Of a stretch of 64,000 bases of DNA, positions 49,488 through 58,842 are shown in pieces. The first letter of the stretch is position 1. The number at the start of each line of letters is the position of its first letter. Under the pieces are notes generated by a model. That model saw only the letters and a program-made list of their open reading frames with translations. It was not told where the DNA came from and ran no database searches. Made by a program: the position numbers and the translations under genes. The stretch comes from Bradyrhizobium yuanmingense (GTDB lineage: Bacteria; Pseudomonadota; Alphaproteobacteria; Rhizobiales; Xanthobacteraceae): contig NZ_JARFML010000002.1 of NCBI RefSeq assembly GCF_029167105.1, positions 372,001 to 436,000 of the forward strand, read 5' to 3'.

Positions 49488-50240
49488 TCATGGCGCCGGG
49501 ATCGCCGCTCTCGCCTGCTGCCGCGTCAAGGCGTTGATGAAGCCGGCCCGCGCATCGGAATGGCCCTGGCCACGCGGCTCCAGCACGTGGCGGAGCAGGA
49601 ACAGGCCGGTGAGCCGAAAGCCATCCTGGAGATCCTGCTCGGTGAGATCGCTCGCGGTTTCGCCCTGGCGCAGGAACGGCGGCAGGCGCAACAGCCGGTC
49701 ACGCCACGGCTCGCCCGCGCCACGCGATACCGCGCCACCTGATTTCGGCGAGACATAGATCAGGTCCGTGGTCTCGCCGGTCACCGCGCAATTGTCGAGC
49801 GCCAGGCCAAAACCCAGCTCGGCGAGCATCGCCAGCTCGAAATGGATCAGGTGCACGGCCGCGCTGCCGATGTCGTCGAAATCGTCGAGCGAATGCTCGA
49901 GCAGCGCAAAGATGTCTTCATGCGGATCGCGCTCCGGCAACAGCCGCGCGATCGAGGCGAGATGGGTGACGCCATAGACGCCGTGGGACGATGCGAGCAG
50001 CGTCGCCGCGCGCAGCTTCAGTCCCTCGATCGCATAGGTGCCCAGATGCTCGTCGAGCCGCGCCCGCCACACCGCACTGACGCTGTTCCCCGGCTGCAGC
50101 AGCGGCCGCATCCGCGAGCCGGCGCCACCGCGGACGAGGCCGAGATGCCGGCCATGCGCGCGCGTCAACAGCTCGACGATGGCGCTGGATTCGCCATGCC
50201 GCCGGACGCCCAGCACGATGCCTTCGTCGGTCCATTCCAT
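49488..50240 (-). CDS. recO: DNA repair protein RecO
   Basis: 250 residues. The N-terminal OB-fold is [20 protein letters not shown] and [20 protein letters not shown]; the helical part follows with [20 protein letters not shown], and no zinc cysteines are present, as in other alphaproteobacterial RecO. It loads RecA with RecF/RecR at gaps. Downstream of era. Confidence 0.94.
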   Translation of the reverse strand: MEWTDEGIVLGVRRHGESSAIVELLTRAHGRHLGLVRGGAGSRMRPLLQPGNSVSAVWRARLDEHLGTYAIEGLKLRAATLLASSHGVYGVTHLASIARLLPERDPHEDIFALLEHSLDDFDDIGSAAVHLIHFELAMLAELGFGLALDNCAVTGETTDLIYVSPKSGGAVSRGAGEPWRDRLLRLPPFLRQGETASDLTEQDLQDGFRLTGLFLLRHVLEPRGQGHSDARAGFINALTRQQARAAIPAP

Positions 50241-50298
50241 CCGCCAAATATAGCGCTATATATCTTGACGCAGAAGATCGGAGACGCCCCGGATTACA

Positions 50299-50613
50299 AT
50301 GGACATCGTTGGCGGTTTGATTGTCTCAATCTTCGAGTTGGTCGTCTGGCTGCTCTGGTGGGTCGTCTTCGACGCACTGCCGACCATTTTCTATTTCACG
50401 GCGCTGGCTCTGTTGTTCGCAGTCACGTTAGGCAAGGTTAGGGTCGAATTCCCCAAAACCACGACCAGAATCGGGTGGACCGGCTTCCTTCAGATCACGC
50501 GCTCCAGCGAAGGCCGGGTGGTCCTGTCCCCCGCGCTTGGCGTGATCGTCGGGCTCGTGATCTGGGCCATCGTCGCAAGCGCGGTTGTCATCGTCCACGC
50601 CTACCAGGCGTAA
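50299..50613 (+). CDS. Small membrane protein of unknown function (104 aa)
   Basis: 104 residues with two hydrophobic spans at the N-terminus (GGLIVSIFELVVWLLWWVVF, IFYFTALALLFAVTLG) and one at the C-terminus (LGVIVGLVIWAIVASAVVIV), the middle being polar. It is the only plus-strand gene in the 46.7-57.9 kb minus-strand run and is convergent with the 126-residue gene, whose stop is four bases away. No family recognised. Confidence 0.65.
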   Translation: MDIVGGLIVSIFELVVWLLWWVVFDALPTIFYFTALALLFAVTLGKVRVEFPKTTTRIGWTGFLQITRSSEGRVVLSPALGVIVGLVIWAIVASAVVIVHAYQA

Positions 50614-50617
50614 CGAC

Positions 50618-50998
50618 TCATGCGTTGAACCAGCCCTGCGCGTCGCCGCTGAAGGAGAAATACAGGCCCATGGTCGTCAGCGCGCAGGAGACGATCTCGA
50701 TGGCGCTGTCGAGCTCCAGGCCCTTCTCGCCGATGATCTGGCCGAGCGAGATCACCGACAACACGAGGGCCGCCGCCAGCACCCAGCGCGGCCAGTTCTT
50801 GCGATGATGCGCGGCCAGCCGGACGAAATAGAGCAGCAAGAGGATCATGCCGCCGGCGAGCAGCGTCCCGGTCATGATCATCTGCTCGGTCACCGCGGCA
50901 TTGGGCGTGCGGTCCTGCACGGCGACCGAGACGGCGTCCAGCATCAACGATGCATAGAGCAGCGCTTCGAAGCGCTGGACGTTGGTGGGTAGGCTCAT
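50618..50998 (-). CDS. Four-span membrane protein of unknown function (126 aa)
   Basis: 126 residues with about four hydrophobic segments (FEALLYASLMLDAVSVAV, MTGTLLAGGMILLLLYFVRL, WVLAAALVLSVISLGQII, IEIVSCALTTMGLYFSFS). The start lies 21 bases after the era stop, so it may belong to the lepB-rnc-era transcript. Function unknown. Confidence 0.72.
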   Translation of the reverse strand: MSLPTNVQRFEALLYASLMLDAVSVAVQDRTPNAAVTEQMIMTGTLLAGGMILLLLYFVRLAAHHRKNWPRWVLAAALVLSVISLGQIIGEKGLELDSAIEIVSCALTTMGLYFSFSGDAQGWFNA

Positions 50999-51019
50999 CG
51001 AATGCCGATCTTTTCTTGG

Positions 51020-51946
51020 TTATTCTCTTGGGAAGTCCAGGCCCATCTCGCGATAGCGATCGGGATCGTCGCCCCAGTTCTCGCGCACCTTGACGAACAG
51101 GAACAGATGCACCGGCACGTCCAGGATCTGCATCAGCTCTTTCCGCGAATCGGCGCCGATCGACTTGATGGTGGCGCCGCCCTTGCCGAGCACGATCTTG
51201 CGCTGGCTTTCGCGCTCGACATAGATCGTCTGCTCGATCCGCACAGACTTGTCCTTGCGCTCCTCCCACTTGTCCGTCTCGACCGTGGACTGGTAGGGCA
51301 ATTCCTGGTGCAACTTCTGATAGATCTTCTCGCGGGTGATCTCGGCCGCCAGCTGCCGCATCGGCGCGTCCGACATCTGGTCCTCGGGGTAGAGGAACGG
51401 ACCCGGCGGCACCATGTCCGCGAGCGTCTTGCGGATGTCGTCGACGCCATCGCCCGAGATCGCCGAGATCATGAAGGTCCTTGCGAACGCCATGCGCTCG
51501 TTGGCGGCCTGCGCCAGCGCCAACAGCTTCTCGCGCTGGACCAGATCGACCTTGTTGATGACGAGGATCTTGTCGTGATTGACGCTGGCGGCCTTGGCGA
51601 GGATCGCCTCCGCCTCCTCGTCGATCCCGGTCTTCGCATCGAGCAGCACGCAGACTAGATCGGCATCATGCGCCCCGCTCCAGGCGGTCGAGACCATGGC
51701 GCGGTCGAGCCGGCGCTTGGGCGAGAAGATGCCGGGCGTGTCGACCAGGATGATTTGCGCGTTGTTCTCGATGACGATGCCGCGGATCAGCGCGCGCGTG
51801 GTCTGCACCTTGCGCGAGACGATCGTGACCTTGGCGCCGACCAGTGCGTTGACCAGCGTCGACTTGCCGACATTCGGGGCGCCGATCAGCGCGACGAAAC
51901 CGCAGCGCGTCGCGCCGGGTGCCCCACCGCTTGCTTCAACCGTCAT
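51020..51946 (-). CDS. era: GTPase Era
   Basis: 308 residues. The G motifs are GAPNVGKSTLVN, DTPGIFSP and NKVD; the C-terminal KH domain has the VERESQRKIVLGKGGATIKS signature. Era binds 16S rRNA and checks 30S maturation. It starts 11 bases inside the rnc stop region, an overlap that couples the two. Confidence 0.97.
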   Translation of the reverse strand: MTVEASGGAPGATRCGFVALIGAPNVGKSTLVNALVGAKVTIVSRKVQTTRALIRGIVIENNAQIILVDTPGIFSPKRRLDRAMVSTAWSGAHDADLVCVLLDAKTGIDEEAEAILAKAASVNHDKILVINKVDLVQREKLLALAQAANERMAFARTFMISAISGDGVDDIRKTLADMVPPGPFLYPEDQMSDAPMRQLAAEITREKIYQKLHQELPYQSTVETDKWEERKDKSVRIEQTIYVERESQRKIVLGKGGATIKSIGADSRKELMQILDVPVHLFLFVKVRENWGDDPDRYREMGLDFPRE

Positions 51947-52757
51947 TGCCGCCGCCGACGCCTTCGCGTTCGATCATCACTGACGCTGCCACCTTCTCAG
52001 CTGCGCGCTTGCTGCCGCCGATACCCTCGGCCGGGGCCAGGCCAGGCAGATCGACGGCGACACGGAACTGCGGATCGTGATGCGGGCCGGTGCGCTCGAC
52101 CTCGCGATAGACAGGCGTCGGCAGTCCCTTGCCTTGCGCCCATTCCTGCAGCACGGTCTTGGGATCGCGCAAGGGCCGGCGCGGCTTGTGCATCCGCTCG
52201 GTCCAGTTGCGCTTGACGAATTCGGCTGCCGCCGCATGGCCGCCGTCGAGGTAGATGGCGCCGATCACGGCCTCGCAGATGTCGCCGAGGATGGATTTGC
52301 GCAGGCGGGCATCGGCGCTGGAGCCGACCGAGCCCAGCTTGATGTCGTCGACGAGACCGAGCGACTTGGCGACGTCCGCGCAGCTCTCCTTGCGCACGAG
52401 CTCGGCAAGCCGCTTGGACAGCTCGCCCTCATCGGCGTTCGGGAAGGCGTGATAGAGCATGTCGGAAACGACGAGCCCGAGCACGTGGTCGCCGAGGAAT
52501 TCCAGCCGCTGATAGCTGTCGCCTCGCTTGCGCCCGGACTTCAGGGCCGAGACATGCGTGATCGCCTGCATCAGCATATTTGGATCGGCGAAGCTGTGGC
52601 CGATCCGCGCCTCGAGCGCCGCGTTGGCATTCGTGCCCTTGGCCTTGCTGCTACGTGGCCGTTTCTTCTTGGCAGGCGCCTTCGCCGCAGCTTCGCCCTC
52701 GGGAGCGGCTTGCGCCTCGGTCGTTTGGATCGCGATGTCCTTGGCTTCGTCTTTCAT
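51936..52757 (-). CDS. rnc: Ribonuclease III
   Basis: 273 residues. An extra N-terminal segment of about 45 residues rich in Ala, Lys and Glu (AAKAPAKKKRPRSSKAKG) precedes the catalytic domain, whose signature is QRLEFLGDHVLGLVVSDMLY; the C-terminal double-stranded-RNA domain has VLQEWAQGKGLPTPVYREVE. It processes rRNA and other duplex RNA. The start at 52757 overlaps the lepB stop by four bases; a frame to 52796 is less likely. Confidence 0.96.
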   Translation of the reverse strand: MKDEAKDIAIQTTEAQAAPEGEAAAKAPAKKKRPRSSKAKGTNANAALEARIGHSFADPNMLMQAITHVSALKSGRKRGDSYQRLEFLGDHVLGLVVSDMLYHAFPNADEGELSKRLAELVRKESCADVAKSLGLVDDIKLGSVGSSADARLRKSILGDICEAVIGAIYLDGGHAAAAEFVKRNWTERMHKPRRPLRDPKTVLQEWAQGKGLPTPVYREVERTGPHHDPQFRVAVDLPGLAPAEGIGGSKRAAEKVAASVMIEREGVGGGNDG

Positions 52758-53518
52758 CGGACGATTTTGAAGAATCGATTCCAGCGCACCGCCCACGGCC
52801 AGCGCCAGAGCATCCAGGCGTGCTCGCCTTCAGCGATGGAGAAGAAGATCATCTGGGCGCGGCCGATCAAGTGCTCCTGCGGGACGTAGCCGACCTGGCC
52901 GAGAAAGCGGCTATCGGTGGAGTTGTCGCGGTTGTCACCCATCATGAAGAAGTGGCCGGCCGGGACGGTGTAGACGTTGGTGTTGTCCATGTAGCCATTG
53001 TCGGCACAGTCCAGCGTCTCATAGGACACGCCGTTCGGCAGCGTCTCCTTCCAGCGCTTCACCCGGGAGATGCCGCCGCCTTCCGAGCCGCAAGGGTCCT
53101 CGCCGACATATTCGCTCATGCGCTGCCGCTCGACGGGCGTATCGTTGATGTAGAGCAGCCCGTCCCGCATCTGGACACGATCGCCAGGGAGCCCGATCAC
53201 GCGCTTGATGTAGTCGGTGGAATCGTCCTTCGGCAGGCGAAACACGACGATGTCGCCACGAGCGGGGTCCGAGCCCCAGATCCGTCCCGAGAACAGCGGC
53301 GGCGAGAATGGAATCGAATAATGGCTGTAGCCGTAGGAAAATTTCGAGACGAACAGATAGTCGCCGACCAGCAGCGTCGCCTTCATCGAGCCGGACGGGA
53401 TGTTGAAGGGCTGAAACAGGAAGGTGCGGATCACGAGCGCGATCAGGAGAGCATGAATGACGACTCGGATCGTTTCGCCGACGCCGCTCTCAGTTTTCGT
53501 TCCCGAAGTCACGCTCAT
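52754..53518 (-). CDS. lepB: Signal peptidase I
   Basis: 254 residues. An N-terminal membrane segment (VIHALLIALVIRTFLFQPF) is followed by the catalytic Ser in NIPSGSMKATLLVGDYLFV and Lys in DYIKRVIGLPGDRVQ, then GDNRDNSTDSRFLG (boxes D and E). It removes signal peptides from exported proteins at the outer face of the inner membrane. First of the coupled lepB-rnc-era set; acpS lies 250 bases upstream with no gene in between. Confidence 0.97.
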   Translation of the reverse strand: MSVTSGTKTESGVGETIRVVIHALLIALVIRTFLFQPFNIPSGSMKATLLVGDYLFVSKFSYGYSHYSIPFSPPLFSGRIWGSDPARGDIVVFRLPKDDSTDYIKRVIGLPGDRVQMRDGLLYINDTPVERQRMSEYVGEDPCGSEGGGISRVKRWKETLPNGVSYETLDCADNGYMDNTNVYTVPAGHFFMMGDNRDNSTDSRFLGQVGYVPQEHLIGRAQMIFFSIAEGEHAWMLWRWPWAVRWNRFFKIVR

Positions 53519-53767
53519 TGCTCTCTCAATTCCGGCCGGCGATCATAGAGCGCCCTCCTCCCGCGAACGGCCCACCGGTTCGCGGCGCAAGGAGATTGTC
53601 CTGATTCTGATAGTGAGGGCCAATTCCGGCGTAAAGCCGAATTCGCCCAGGCTGATTTGCGTTCGCGGACTTTTAGACGGTTGTCGGAGGCCACGCAATC
53701 AAGGATCGCATCAAAACTGATTAAGATATTGATTTATAAAGAAAATCACAAAACGCCCGAGCCGCGA

Positions 53768-54187
53768 TCAAGGTTTCGGCAGCGGGACGGCGGAAATGAC
53801 GACAAAGGCCTGCGCCAGCGGCCAGTCGTCGGTGATCGAAAGGTCGATCCGCGCCTCGAACCCCTCCGGCGTCAGGGCCTGGAGCCGGGCCAGCGCGCCG
53901 CCGGTCAGCTGCATGGTCGGCCGCCCGCCCGGCAGGTTGACCACCCCCATGTCGCGCCACCAGACGCCGCGCCTGATGCCGGTGCCGAGTGCCTTGGAGC
54001 AGGCCTCCTTGGCGGCGAAGCGCTTGGCGTAGGTCGCCACCACCATCTTCTCGTTCTTGGCGCGCCGTTCCGCCTTGGCCCGCTCGGCCGCGGTAAAGAT
54101 GCGGTCGAGAAAACGCTCGCCGTGGCGCTCGATCACCTTGGCGACGCGGGTGATGTCGATCAGATCGGAGCCGATGCCGATGATCAT
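53768..54187 (-). CDS. acpS: Holo-[acyl-carrier-protein] synthase
   Basis: 139 residues. [20 protein letters not shown] holds the Mg-binding Asp and [19 protein letters not shown] the second metal Glu, both AcpS hallmarks. It transfers phosphopantetheine to apo-ACP. Its start overlaps the pdxJ stop by four bases. Confidence 0.96.
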   Translation of the reverse strand: MIIGIGSDLIDITRVAKVIERHGERFLDRIFTAAERAKAERRAKNEKMVVATYAKRFAAKEACSKALGTGIRRGVWWRDMGVVNLPGGRPTMQLTGGALARLQALTPEGFEARIDLSITDDWPLAQAFVVISAVPLPKP

Positions 54188-54936
54188 GCCCGGCTCCGGC
54201 CACGGTCCATCGCCGCGCGCATGCTGCGCACGGTCTCGGCCAGCCCCACGAACAGCGCCTCGCCGATCATGTAATAGCCGATGTTCAGCTCCATGATTTC
54301 GGGCAGGCTCGCGATCTTCTCCGCCGTCGCATAGTCCAGCCCGTGGCCGGCGTGAACCTCGAGTCCCGCGTCCTTCGCCAGCTTCACCCCCGCCACGATC
54401 CGCTGCCATTCGGCCTCGGCCTTGTCGGTGTGGCCATCGACGACGGCATCGCACCAGGCGCCGGTATGGATCTCGATCACGGGCGCGCGCAGCCGTGCCG
54501 CCATCTCGATCTGGGCGGGGTCGGCCGCAATGAACAGCGAGACGCGGATGCCGGCCTCGCTCAGCCGCGCGATATAGGGCGCGAGCGCGCTGCGCTGGCC
54601 GACCACGTCCAACCCGCCTTCGGTCGTCACCTCCTGGCGCCGCTCCGGCACCAGGCACACCGCGTGCGGCTTGGTGGCGAGCGAGATCCGCATCATGTCG
54701 TCCGTCGCGGCCATCTCGAAATTGAGCGGCTTGGAGATCTCCGCCCTCAGGCGCGCCATGTCCTCGTCGCGGATGTGCCGGCGGTCCTCGCGCAAATGTG
54801 CGGTGATGCCGTCGGCGCCGGCCTCGATCGCGAGCAGCGCGGCGCGCACCGGATCGGGATGGCGGCCGCCGCGCGCGTTACGCACGGTTGCGACGTGATC
54901 GATATTGACGCCGAGGCGGAGCGGAGGTGCGGGCAT
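54184..54936 (-). CDS. pdxJ: Pyridoxine 5'-phosphate synthase
   Basis: 250 residues. [19 protein letters not shown] opens the TIM barrel; [20 protein letters not shown] contains catalytic His and Glu residues; [20 protein letters not shown] is the phosphate/His loop. It makes pyridoxine phosphate from deoxyxylulose phosphate and aminoacetone phosphate. Coupled to acpS. Confidence 0.97.
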   Translation of the reverse strand: MPAPPLRLGVNIDHVATVRNARGGRHPDPVRAALLAIEAGADGITAHLREDRRHIRDEDMARLRAEISKPLNFEMAATDDMMRISLATKPHAVCLVPERRQEVTTEGGLDVVGQRSALAPYIARLSEAGIRVSLFIAADPAQIEMAARLRAPVIEIHTGAWCDAVVDGHTDKAEAEWQRIVAGVKLAKDAGLEVHAGHGLDYATAEKIASLPEIMELNIGYYMIGEALFVGLAETVRSMRAAMDRGRSRA

Positions 54937-54981
54937 TTCAGAACTCGCGAAATCAGAGGGAACGGCGCATGAGAGATGCGC

Positions 54982-57270
54982 CTATCCATTAACACGTTCG
55001 ACTTTGGCGACGACCGCCTTCGCGCGCAGTTGGGCCAGGATCGCGCTGAGGTGCTTCAAGTCGTAGACTTCGAGATCGATCGTCGTCTCCGTGAAATCGG
55101 GCGAGCGGCGCTGCATGCTGATATTGTCGATGTTGCCGTCGTGCTCGGCGATCACGGTCGCGATCTGCGCCAGCGCGCCGGGCTCATTGACGTTCTCGAC
55201 CTTGATGCGGGCCGGGAAGCGCTGCGGCGCGGAATCCTCGATGTCCCAGCGGACGTCCAGCCAGCGCTCCGGCTCCTCCTCGAAATCCTTCAGGGCCGGC
55301 GCCTGGATCGGGTAGATCGTGATGCCCTCGCCCGGTGTGACGATGCCGACGATGCGATCGCCGGGGACCGCGCCGCCGTTCGGCGCGAACTTCACCGGAA
55401 GCTCGGAATTGATGCCGCGGATCGGGATCGCGACCGGGCTGCGCGACGGCTCGGAGACCCCCTTCTCCTTGAGCTTGGCCGCAAGCCCCTTCTTGACGCC
55501 GTAGCGCGCGATGCGCTCCTCCTTGTAGTCCGGGTACATCGCACGCGCGACATGGGAGGCCTTGATCTCGCCGCGCCCGACCGCCGCCATGACGTCCTCG
55601 ATCGAGGTGCGCGCGAGCCGCGGCAGCGCGCCCTTGAGCTTGTCGTCGGCGTACTCGATCTTGGCCCGCTCGAACAGGCGCTCGACGATGCGCCGGCCGA
55701 GCCCGACATATTGATCGCGCACCGCGGTGCGCGTGGCGCGGCGGATCGCGGCACGCGCCTTGCCGGTGATGGCGAGCGTTTCCCAGGCCGAGGGCGGCGC
55801 GGACTGCGCCTCCGAGGTCAGCACCTCGACCTCGTCGCCGTTCTGAAGCTCCGAGGACAGCGGCGCGAACTTGCCGTTGATCTTGCAGCCCACCGCGCTG
55901 TTGCCGACGTCGGTATGCACCGCATAGGCGAAGTCGATCACGTTGGCATGGCGCGGCAGCGCGATCAGCTTGCCCTTCGGGGTGAAGCAGAACACCTGGT
56001 CGTGGAACAGCTCGAGCTTGGTGTGCTCGAGGAATTCCTCCGGGTTCGCGCTTTCCGAGAGGATGCCGATGGTGTGGCGCAGCCAGGCGAACGCGTTGGA
56101 CTCGCGCTTGAGGAATTCGGTCGGCGAACCCACGCCCTCCTTGTAGAAGACGTGCGCGGCGATGCCGCGCTCGGCGATCTGGTCCATCGCCTCGGTGCGG
56201 ATCTGCAGCTCGACGCGCTGGTTGCCGGGGCCGATCACCGTGGTGTGGATCGAGCGGTAGTCGTTCTGCTTCGGCGTCGAGATATAGTCCTTGAAGCGTC
56301 CGGGCACGACCGGCCAGGTGGTGTGGACGATCCCGAGCGCGCGATAGCAGGCCTCGACGTCGCTGACGACGAGGCGGAAGCCGAAGATGTCGGACAATTG
56401 CTCGAAGCCGACCGACTTGCGCTCCATCTTGGTCCAGATCGAGAACGGCTTCTTGCGCCGGCCATAGACCCGCGCCCCCAAGCCCCGGTGGCGCAGATTG
56501 TTGGAGAGCTGGTCCTCGATCTCGCCGATCAGGTTGCGGTTGCGCTCAGCCAGCGCGTCGAGCCGCTGCATCACCACCGAATAGGCTTCGGGATCGAGGG
56601 TGCGGAAGGACAGATCCTCCAGCTCCTCGCGCATTTCCTGCATGCCCATGCGCCCCGCCAGCGGCGCGTAGATGTCGAGCGTCTCCTCGGCGATGCGCCG
56701 GCGCGATTCCGTCGGCACGAAGTCCAGCGTGCGCATGTTGTGCAGGCGGTCGGCGAGCTTGACCAGAAGCACGCGGACATCGTCTGCAATGGCCAGCAAC
56801 AATTTGCGCAGGTTCTCGGCCTGCTTGGCCTCGCGCGAGACCAGCTCGAGCCGCTTCAGCTTGGTCAGCCCCTCGACCAGCGCGCCGATTTCGGGTCCGA
56901 AGATCTGGTCGATCTCGGCCCGCGTCGCCTCGGTGTCCTCGATCGTGTCGTGCAGCAGCGCCGCCACGATGGTGGCGTCGTCGAGCTTGAGGTCGGTGAG
57001 AATCGCCGCTACCTCGAGCGGGTGCGAGAAATACGGATCGCCCGAGGCGCGGGTCTGCGAGCCGTGGGCCTTCATGGCGTAGACGTAGGCACGGTTCAGC
57101 AGGTCTTCGTTGGTGTTGGGATTGTAGGACCTGACGCGCTCGACGAGGTCATATTGACGCATCATGCGGACGCGAGGCCTGGCGGGGCGCGCGACCGGCG
57201 CAGTCGGGGCCACGGCAACCGATTCGGTTGCGGCCTGCATCTGCGTGGATCTGCGGCGCCGATATACCAT
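54982..57270 (-). CDS. rsh: Bifunctional (p)ppGpp synthetase/hydrolase (RSH)
   Basis: 762 residues. N-terminal HD hydrolase: SHPLEVAAILTDLKLDDATI with the active HDTIEDT and KLADRLHNMRTLDF. Synthetase: FKDYISTPKQNDYRSIHTTV. TGS: VFCFTPKGKLIALPRHANVI. C-terminal ACT: RIKVENVNEPGALAQIATVI. Both catalytic sites keep their motifs, so it can make and break (p)ppGpp as the single long RSH of Alphaproteobacteria. About 40 residues of polar N-terminal extension (MVYRRRRST onward) precede the HD domain. It lies just downstream of rpoZ. Confidence 0.97.
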   Translation of the reverse strand: MVYRRRRSTQMQAATESVAVAPTAPVARPARPRVRMMRQYDLVERVRSYNPNTNEDLLNRAYVYAMKAHGSQTRASGDPYFSHPLEVAAILTDLKLDDATIVAALLHDTIEDTEATRAEIDQIFGPEIGALVEGLTKLKRLELVSREAKQAENLRKLLLAIADDVRVLLVKLADRLHNMRTLDFVPTESRRRIAEETLDIYAPLAGRMGMQEMREELEDLSFRTLDPEAYSVVMQRLDALAERNRNLIGEIEDQLSNNLRHRGLGARVYGRRKKPFSIWTKMERKSVGFEQLSDIFGFRLVVSDVEACYRALGIVHTTWPVVPGRFKDYISTPKQNDYRSIHTTVIGPGNQRVELQIRTEAMDQIAERGIAAHVFYKEGVGSPTEFLKRESNAFAWLRHTIGILSESANPEEFLEHTKLELFHDQVFCFTPKGKLIALPRHANVIDFAYAVHTDVGNSAVGCKINGKFAPLSSELQNGDEVEVLTSEAQSAPPSAWETLAITGKARAAIRRATRTAVRDQYVGLGRRIVERLFERAKIEYADDKLKGALPRLARTSIEDVMAAVGRGEIKASHVARAMYPDYKEERIARYGVKKGLAAKLKEKGVSEPSRSPVAIPIRGINSELPVKFAPNGGAVPGDRIVGIVTPGEGITIYPIQAPALKDFEEEPERWLDVRWDIEDSAPQRFPARIKVENVNEPGALAQIATVIAEHDGNIDNISMQRRSPDFTETTIDLEVYDLKHLSAILAQLRAKAVVAKVERVNG

Positions 57271-57408
57271 GCCGTCCTGCCTTCAAACGGGCTTGAGCCG
57301 GCCCGTTGCGTACATCCTAACTCCGATCGCGCTCGTGTCCGATCAATTCAGTGACAGGGCCAAGCGCCGACCGCAGCGCTATGGTAACCACGAAAAGGTC
57401 AACAAAAG

Positions 57409-57438
57409 CAAAGGCCCGAACGATCGTTCGGGCCTTTG
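57409..57438 (-). terminator. Terminator after rpoZ
   Basis: A 30-base perfect palindrome with arms CAAAGGCCCGAACGA and TCGTTCGGGCCTTTG; read on the minus strand it runs into TTTGCTTTTGTT. It separates rpoZ from rsh. Confidence 0.88.
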
Positions 57439-57475
57439 ATATGATCACAAGAAGAAGATGATCGCGATGGAGGAA

Positions 57476-57868
57476 TTACTCGTCTTCCTCGGGCTGCTCT
57501 TCGGGCGGCGCGAGGCCTTCCAGGCCCTTCAGCAGCTCCTCCTCGGTCATGCGCTCCACGGCGACCTCGGTGTCGTCGGCATCGACGCTTGCCCCCGCGG
57601 AACCGATCAGCGGCACCGTATCCGGCTCGGGCTCGTCCACCTCGACGAACTTCTGCAGCGAGTGGACCAGCTCCTCGCGGAGGTCCTCCGGCGAGATCGT
57701 CGTCTCGGCAATTTCACGTAAAGACACAACAGGGTTCTTGTCGTTATCGCGGTCAACCGTTAGTTGTGAACCGGACGAGATCATGCGGGCACGGTGGGCG
57801 GCCAGCAGGACCAAGTCAAACCGGTTGTCGACCTTGTCGATACAATCTTCTACGGTGACGCGAGCCAT
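57476..57868 (-). CDS. rpoZ: RNA polymerase omega subunit
   Basis: 130 residues. [20 protein letters not shown] and [13 protein letters not shown] are the omega core; [20 protein letters not shown] follows and the last 40 residues form an acidic tail longer than in E. coli. Omega helps polymerase assembly and bears a ppGpp site, in keeping with rsh next door. Confidence 0.96.
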   Translation of the reverse strand: MARVTVEDCIDKVDNRFDLVLLAAHRARMISSGSQLTVDRDNDKNPVVSLREIAETTISPEDLREELVHSLQKFVEVDEPEPDTVPLIGSAGASVDADDTEVAVERMTEEELLKGLEGLAPPEEQPEEDE

Positions 57869-58197
57869 TGACTGTCGCTCCGTTGTGGGTGGGACGAAAT
57901 ATGTGGATGATTGGGGCTAGTTATAGGGGCCGGAACGGTTTCGCAAGGCCAATTTGTGATTTGGCCTCGCCAAACCGCTCTGCTACCCCCACATTGGGGT
58001 TGGGGCGGATGTTTTTCCGGGCTGCCGTTGAGGGCGGCCCCGGGTCTATGCAAGTCCGCCATAACTATACCTTGATTGCCCCGACTTCTCCGGATTTGCG
58101 GTTTCGACGGGTCTCTGCGGCACTCTAGAACTGCGCGGCCTGCTGTCGCCGCGCCAACAAAAAACGATCAATCACGAACTCTACGCGAGCAAACTGA
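57869..58197. promoter_or_regulatory. Divergent region between rpoZ and NYN gene
   Basis: About 330 bases with the rpoZ promoter on the minus strand and the NYN gene promoter on the plus strand. At 57936-57978 a long near-perfect hairpin (19-bp stem with two mismatches) has arms starting CGGTTTCGCAAGGCCAAAT; its role is unknown. Confidence 0.5.
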
Positions 58198-58842
58198 ATG
58201 TCACCTTCTCCTACCAACAAGATTGCGCTCTTCATCGACGGGGCCAATCTCTACGCGACGGCGAAAACCCTCGGCTTCGACATCGACTACAAGCGCTTGC
58301 TGAAGGAGTTTCAGAGCCGCGGGACGTTGCTGCGGGCATTCTATTACACCGCCATCATCGAGGACCAGGAATACTCCTCGATCCGCCCGCTGATCGACTG
58401 GCTGGATTACAACGGCTACACCGTCGTCACCAAGGCAACCAAGGAATTCATCGACGCTTCCGGCCGCCGCAAGGTGAAGGGCAACATGGACATCGAGCTC
58501 GCCGTCGACGCCATGGAGCTCGCCGAGCACATCGACCAGATGGTGCTGTTCTCGGGTGACGGCGATTTCCGCTCCCTGGTCGAGGCCGTCCAGCGGCGCG
58601 GCGTGCGGGTCACGGTGGTCTCCACTATTGCGAGCCAGCCGCCGATGATCGCCGACGAGCTGCGCCGCCAGGCCGACGTCTTCACCGACCTCGTCGAGCT
58701 GCAATCCAAGCTCGGCCGCGATCCGTCCGAGCGCCCCGCCCCGCGTGACCGCGGCGAGCGCGGCGAACGTCACCACGCCCCGCAATTCCTCCAGCGCGCG
58801 ACCACGATGGCGCCGAGGGGCGATGACGACTTCGAGGAGTGA
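58198..58842 (+). CDS. NYN domain (LabA/DUF88-like) protein
   Basis: 214 residues. The NYN PIN-like nuclease fold is seen in IALFIDGANLYATAKTLGFD, KGNMDIELAVDAMELAEHID and VLFSGDGDFRSLVEAVQRRG, with the Asp residues of the putative active site. The last 40 residues are Arg/Glu/His-rich and disordered. These proteins are thought to act on RNA; no substrate is known. The next gene starts 20 bases inside its end. Confidence 0.88.
   Translation: MSPSPTNKIALFIDGANLYATAKTLGFDIDYKRLLKEFQSRGTLLRAFYYTAIIEDQEYSSIRPLIDWLDYNGYTVVTKATKEFIDASGRRKVKGNMDIELAVDAMELAEHIDQMVLFSGDGDFRSLVEAVQRRGVRVTVVSTIASQPPMIADELRRQADVFTDLVELQSKLGRDPSERPAPRDRGERGERHHAPQFLQRATTMAPRGDDDFEE

Noticed and set aside
54976..57354. 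792-codon frame on the plus strand over rsh
   Set aside because: Antisense of a clear bifunctional RSH gene; no domain in the forward frame.
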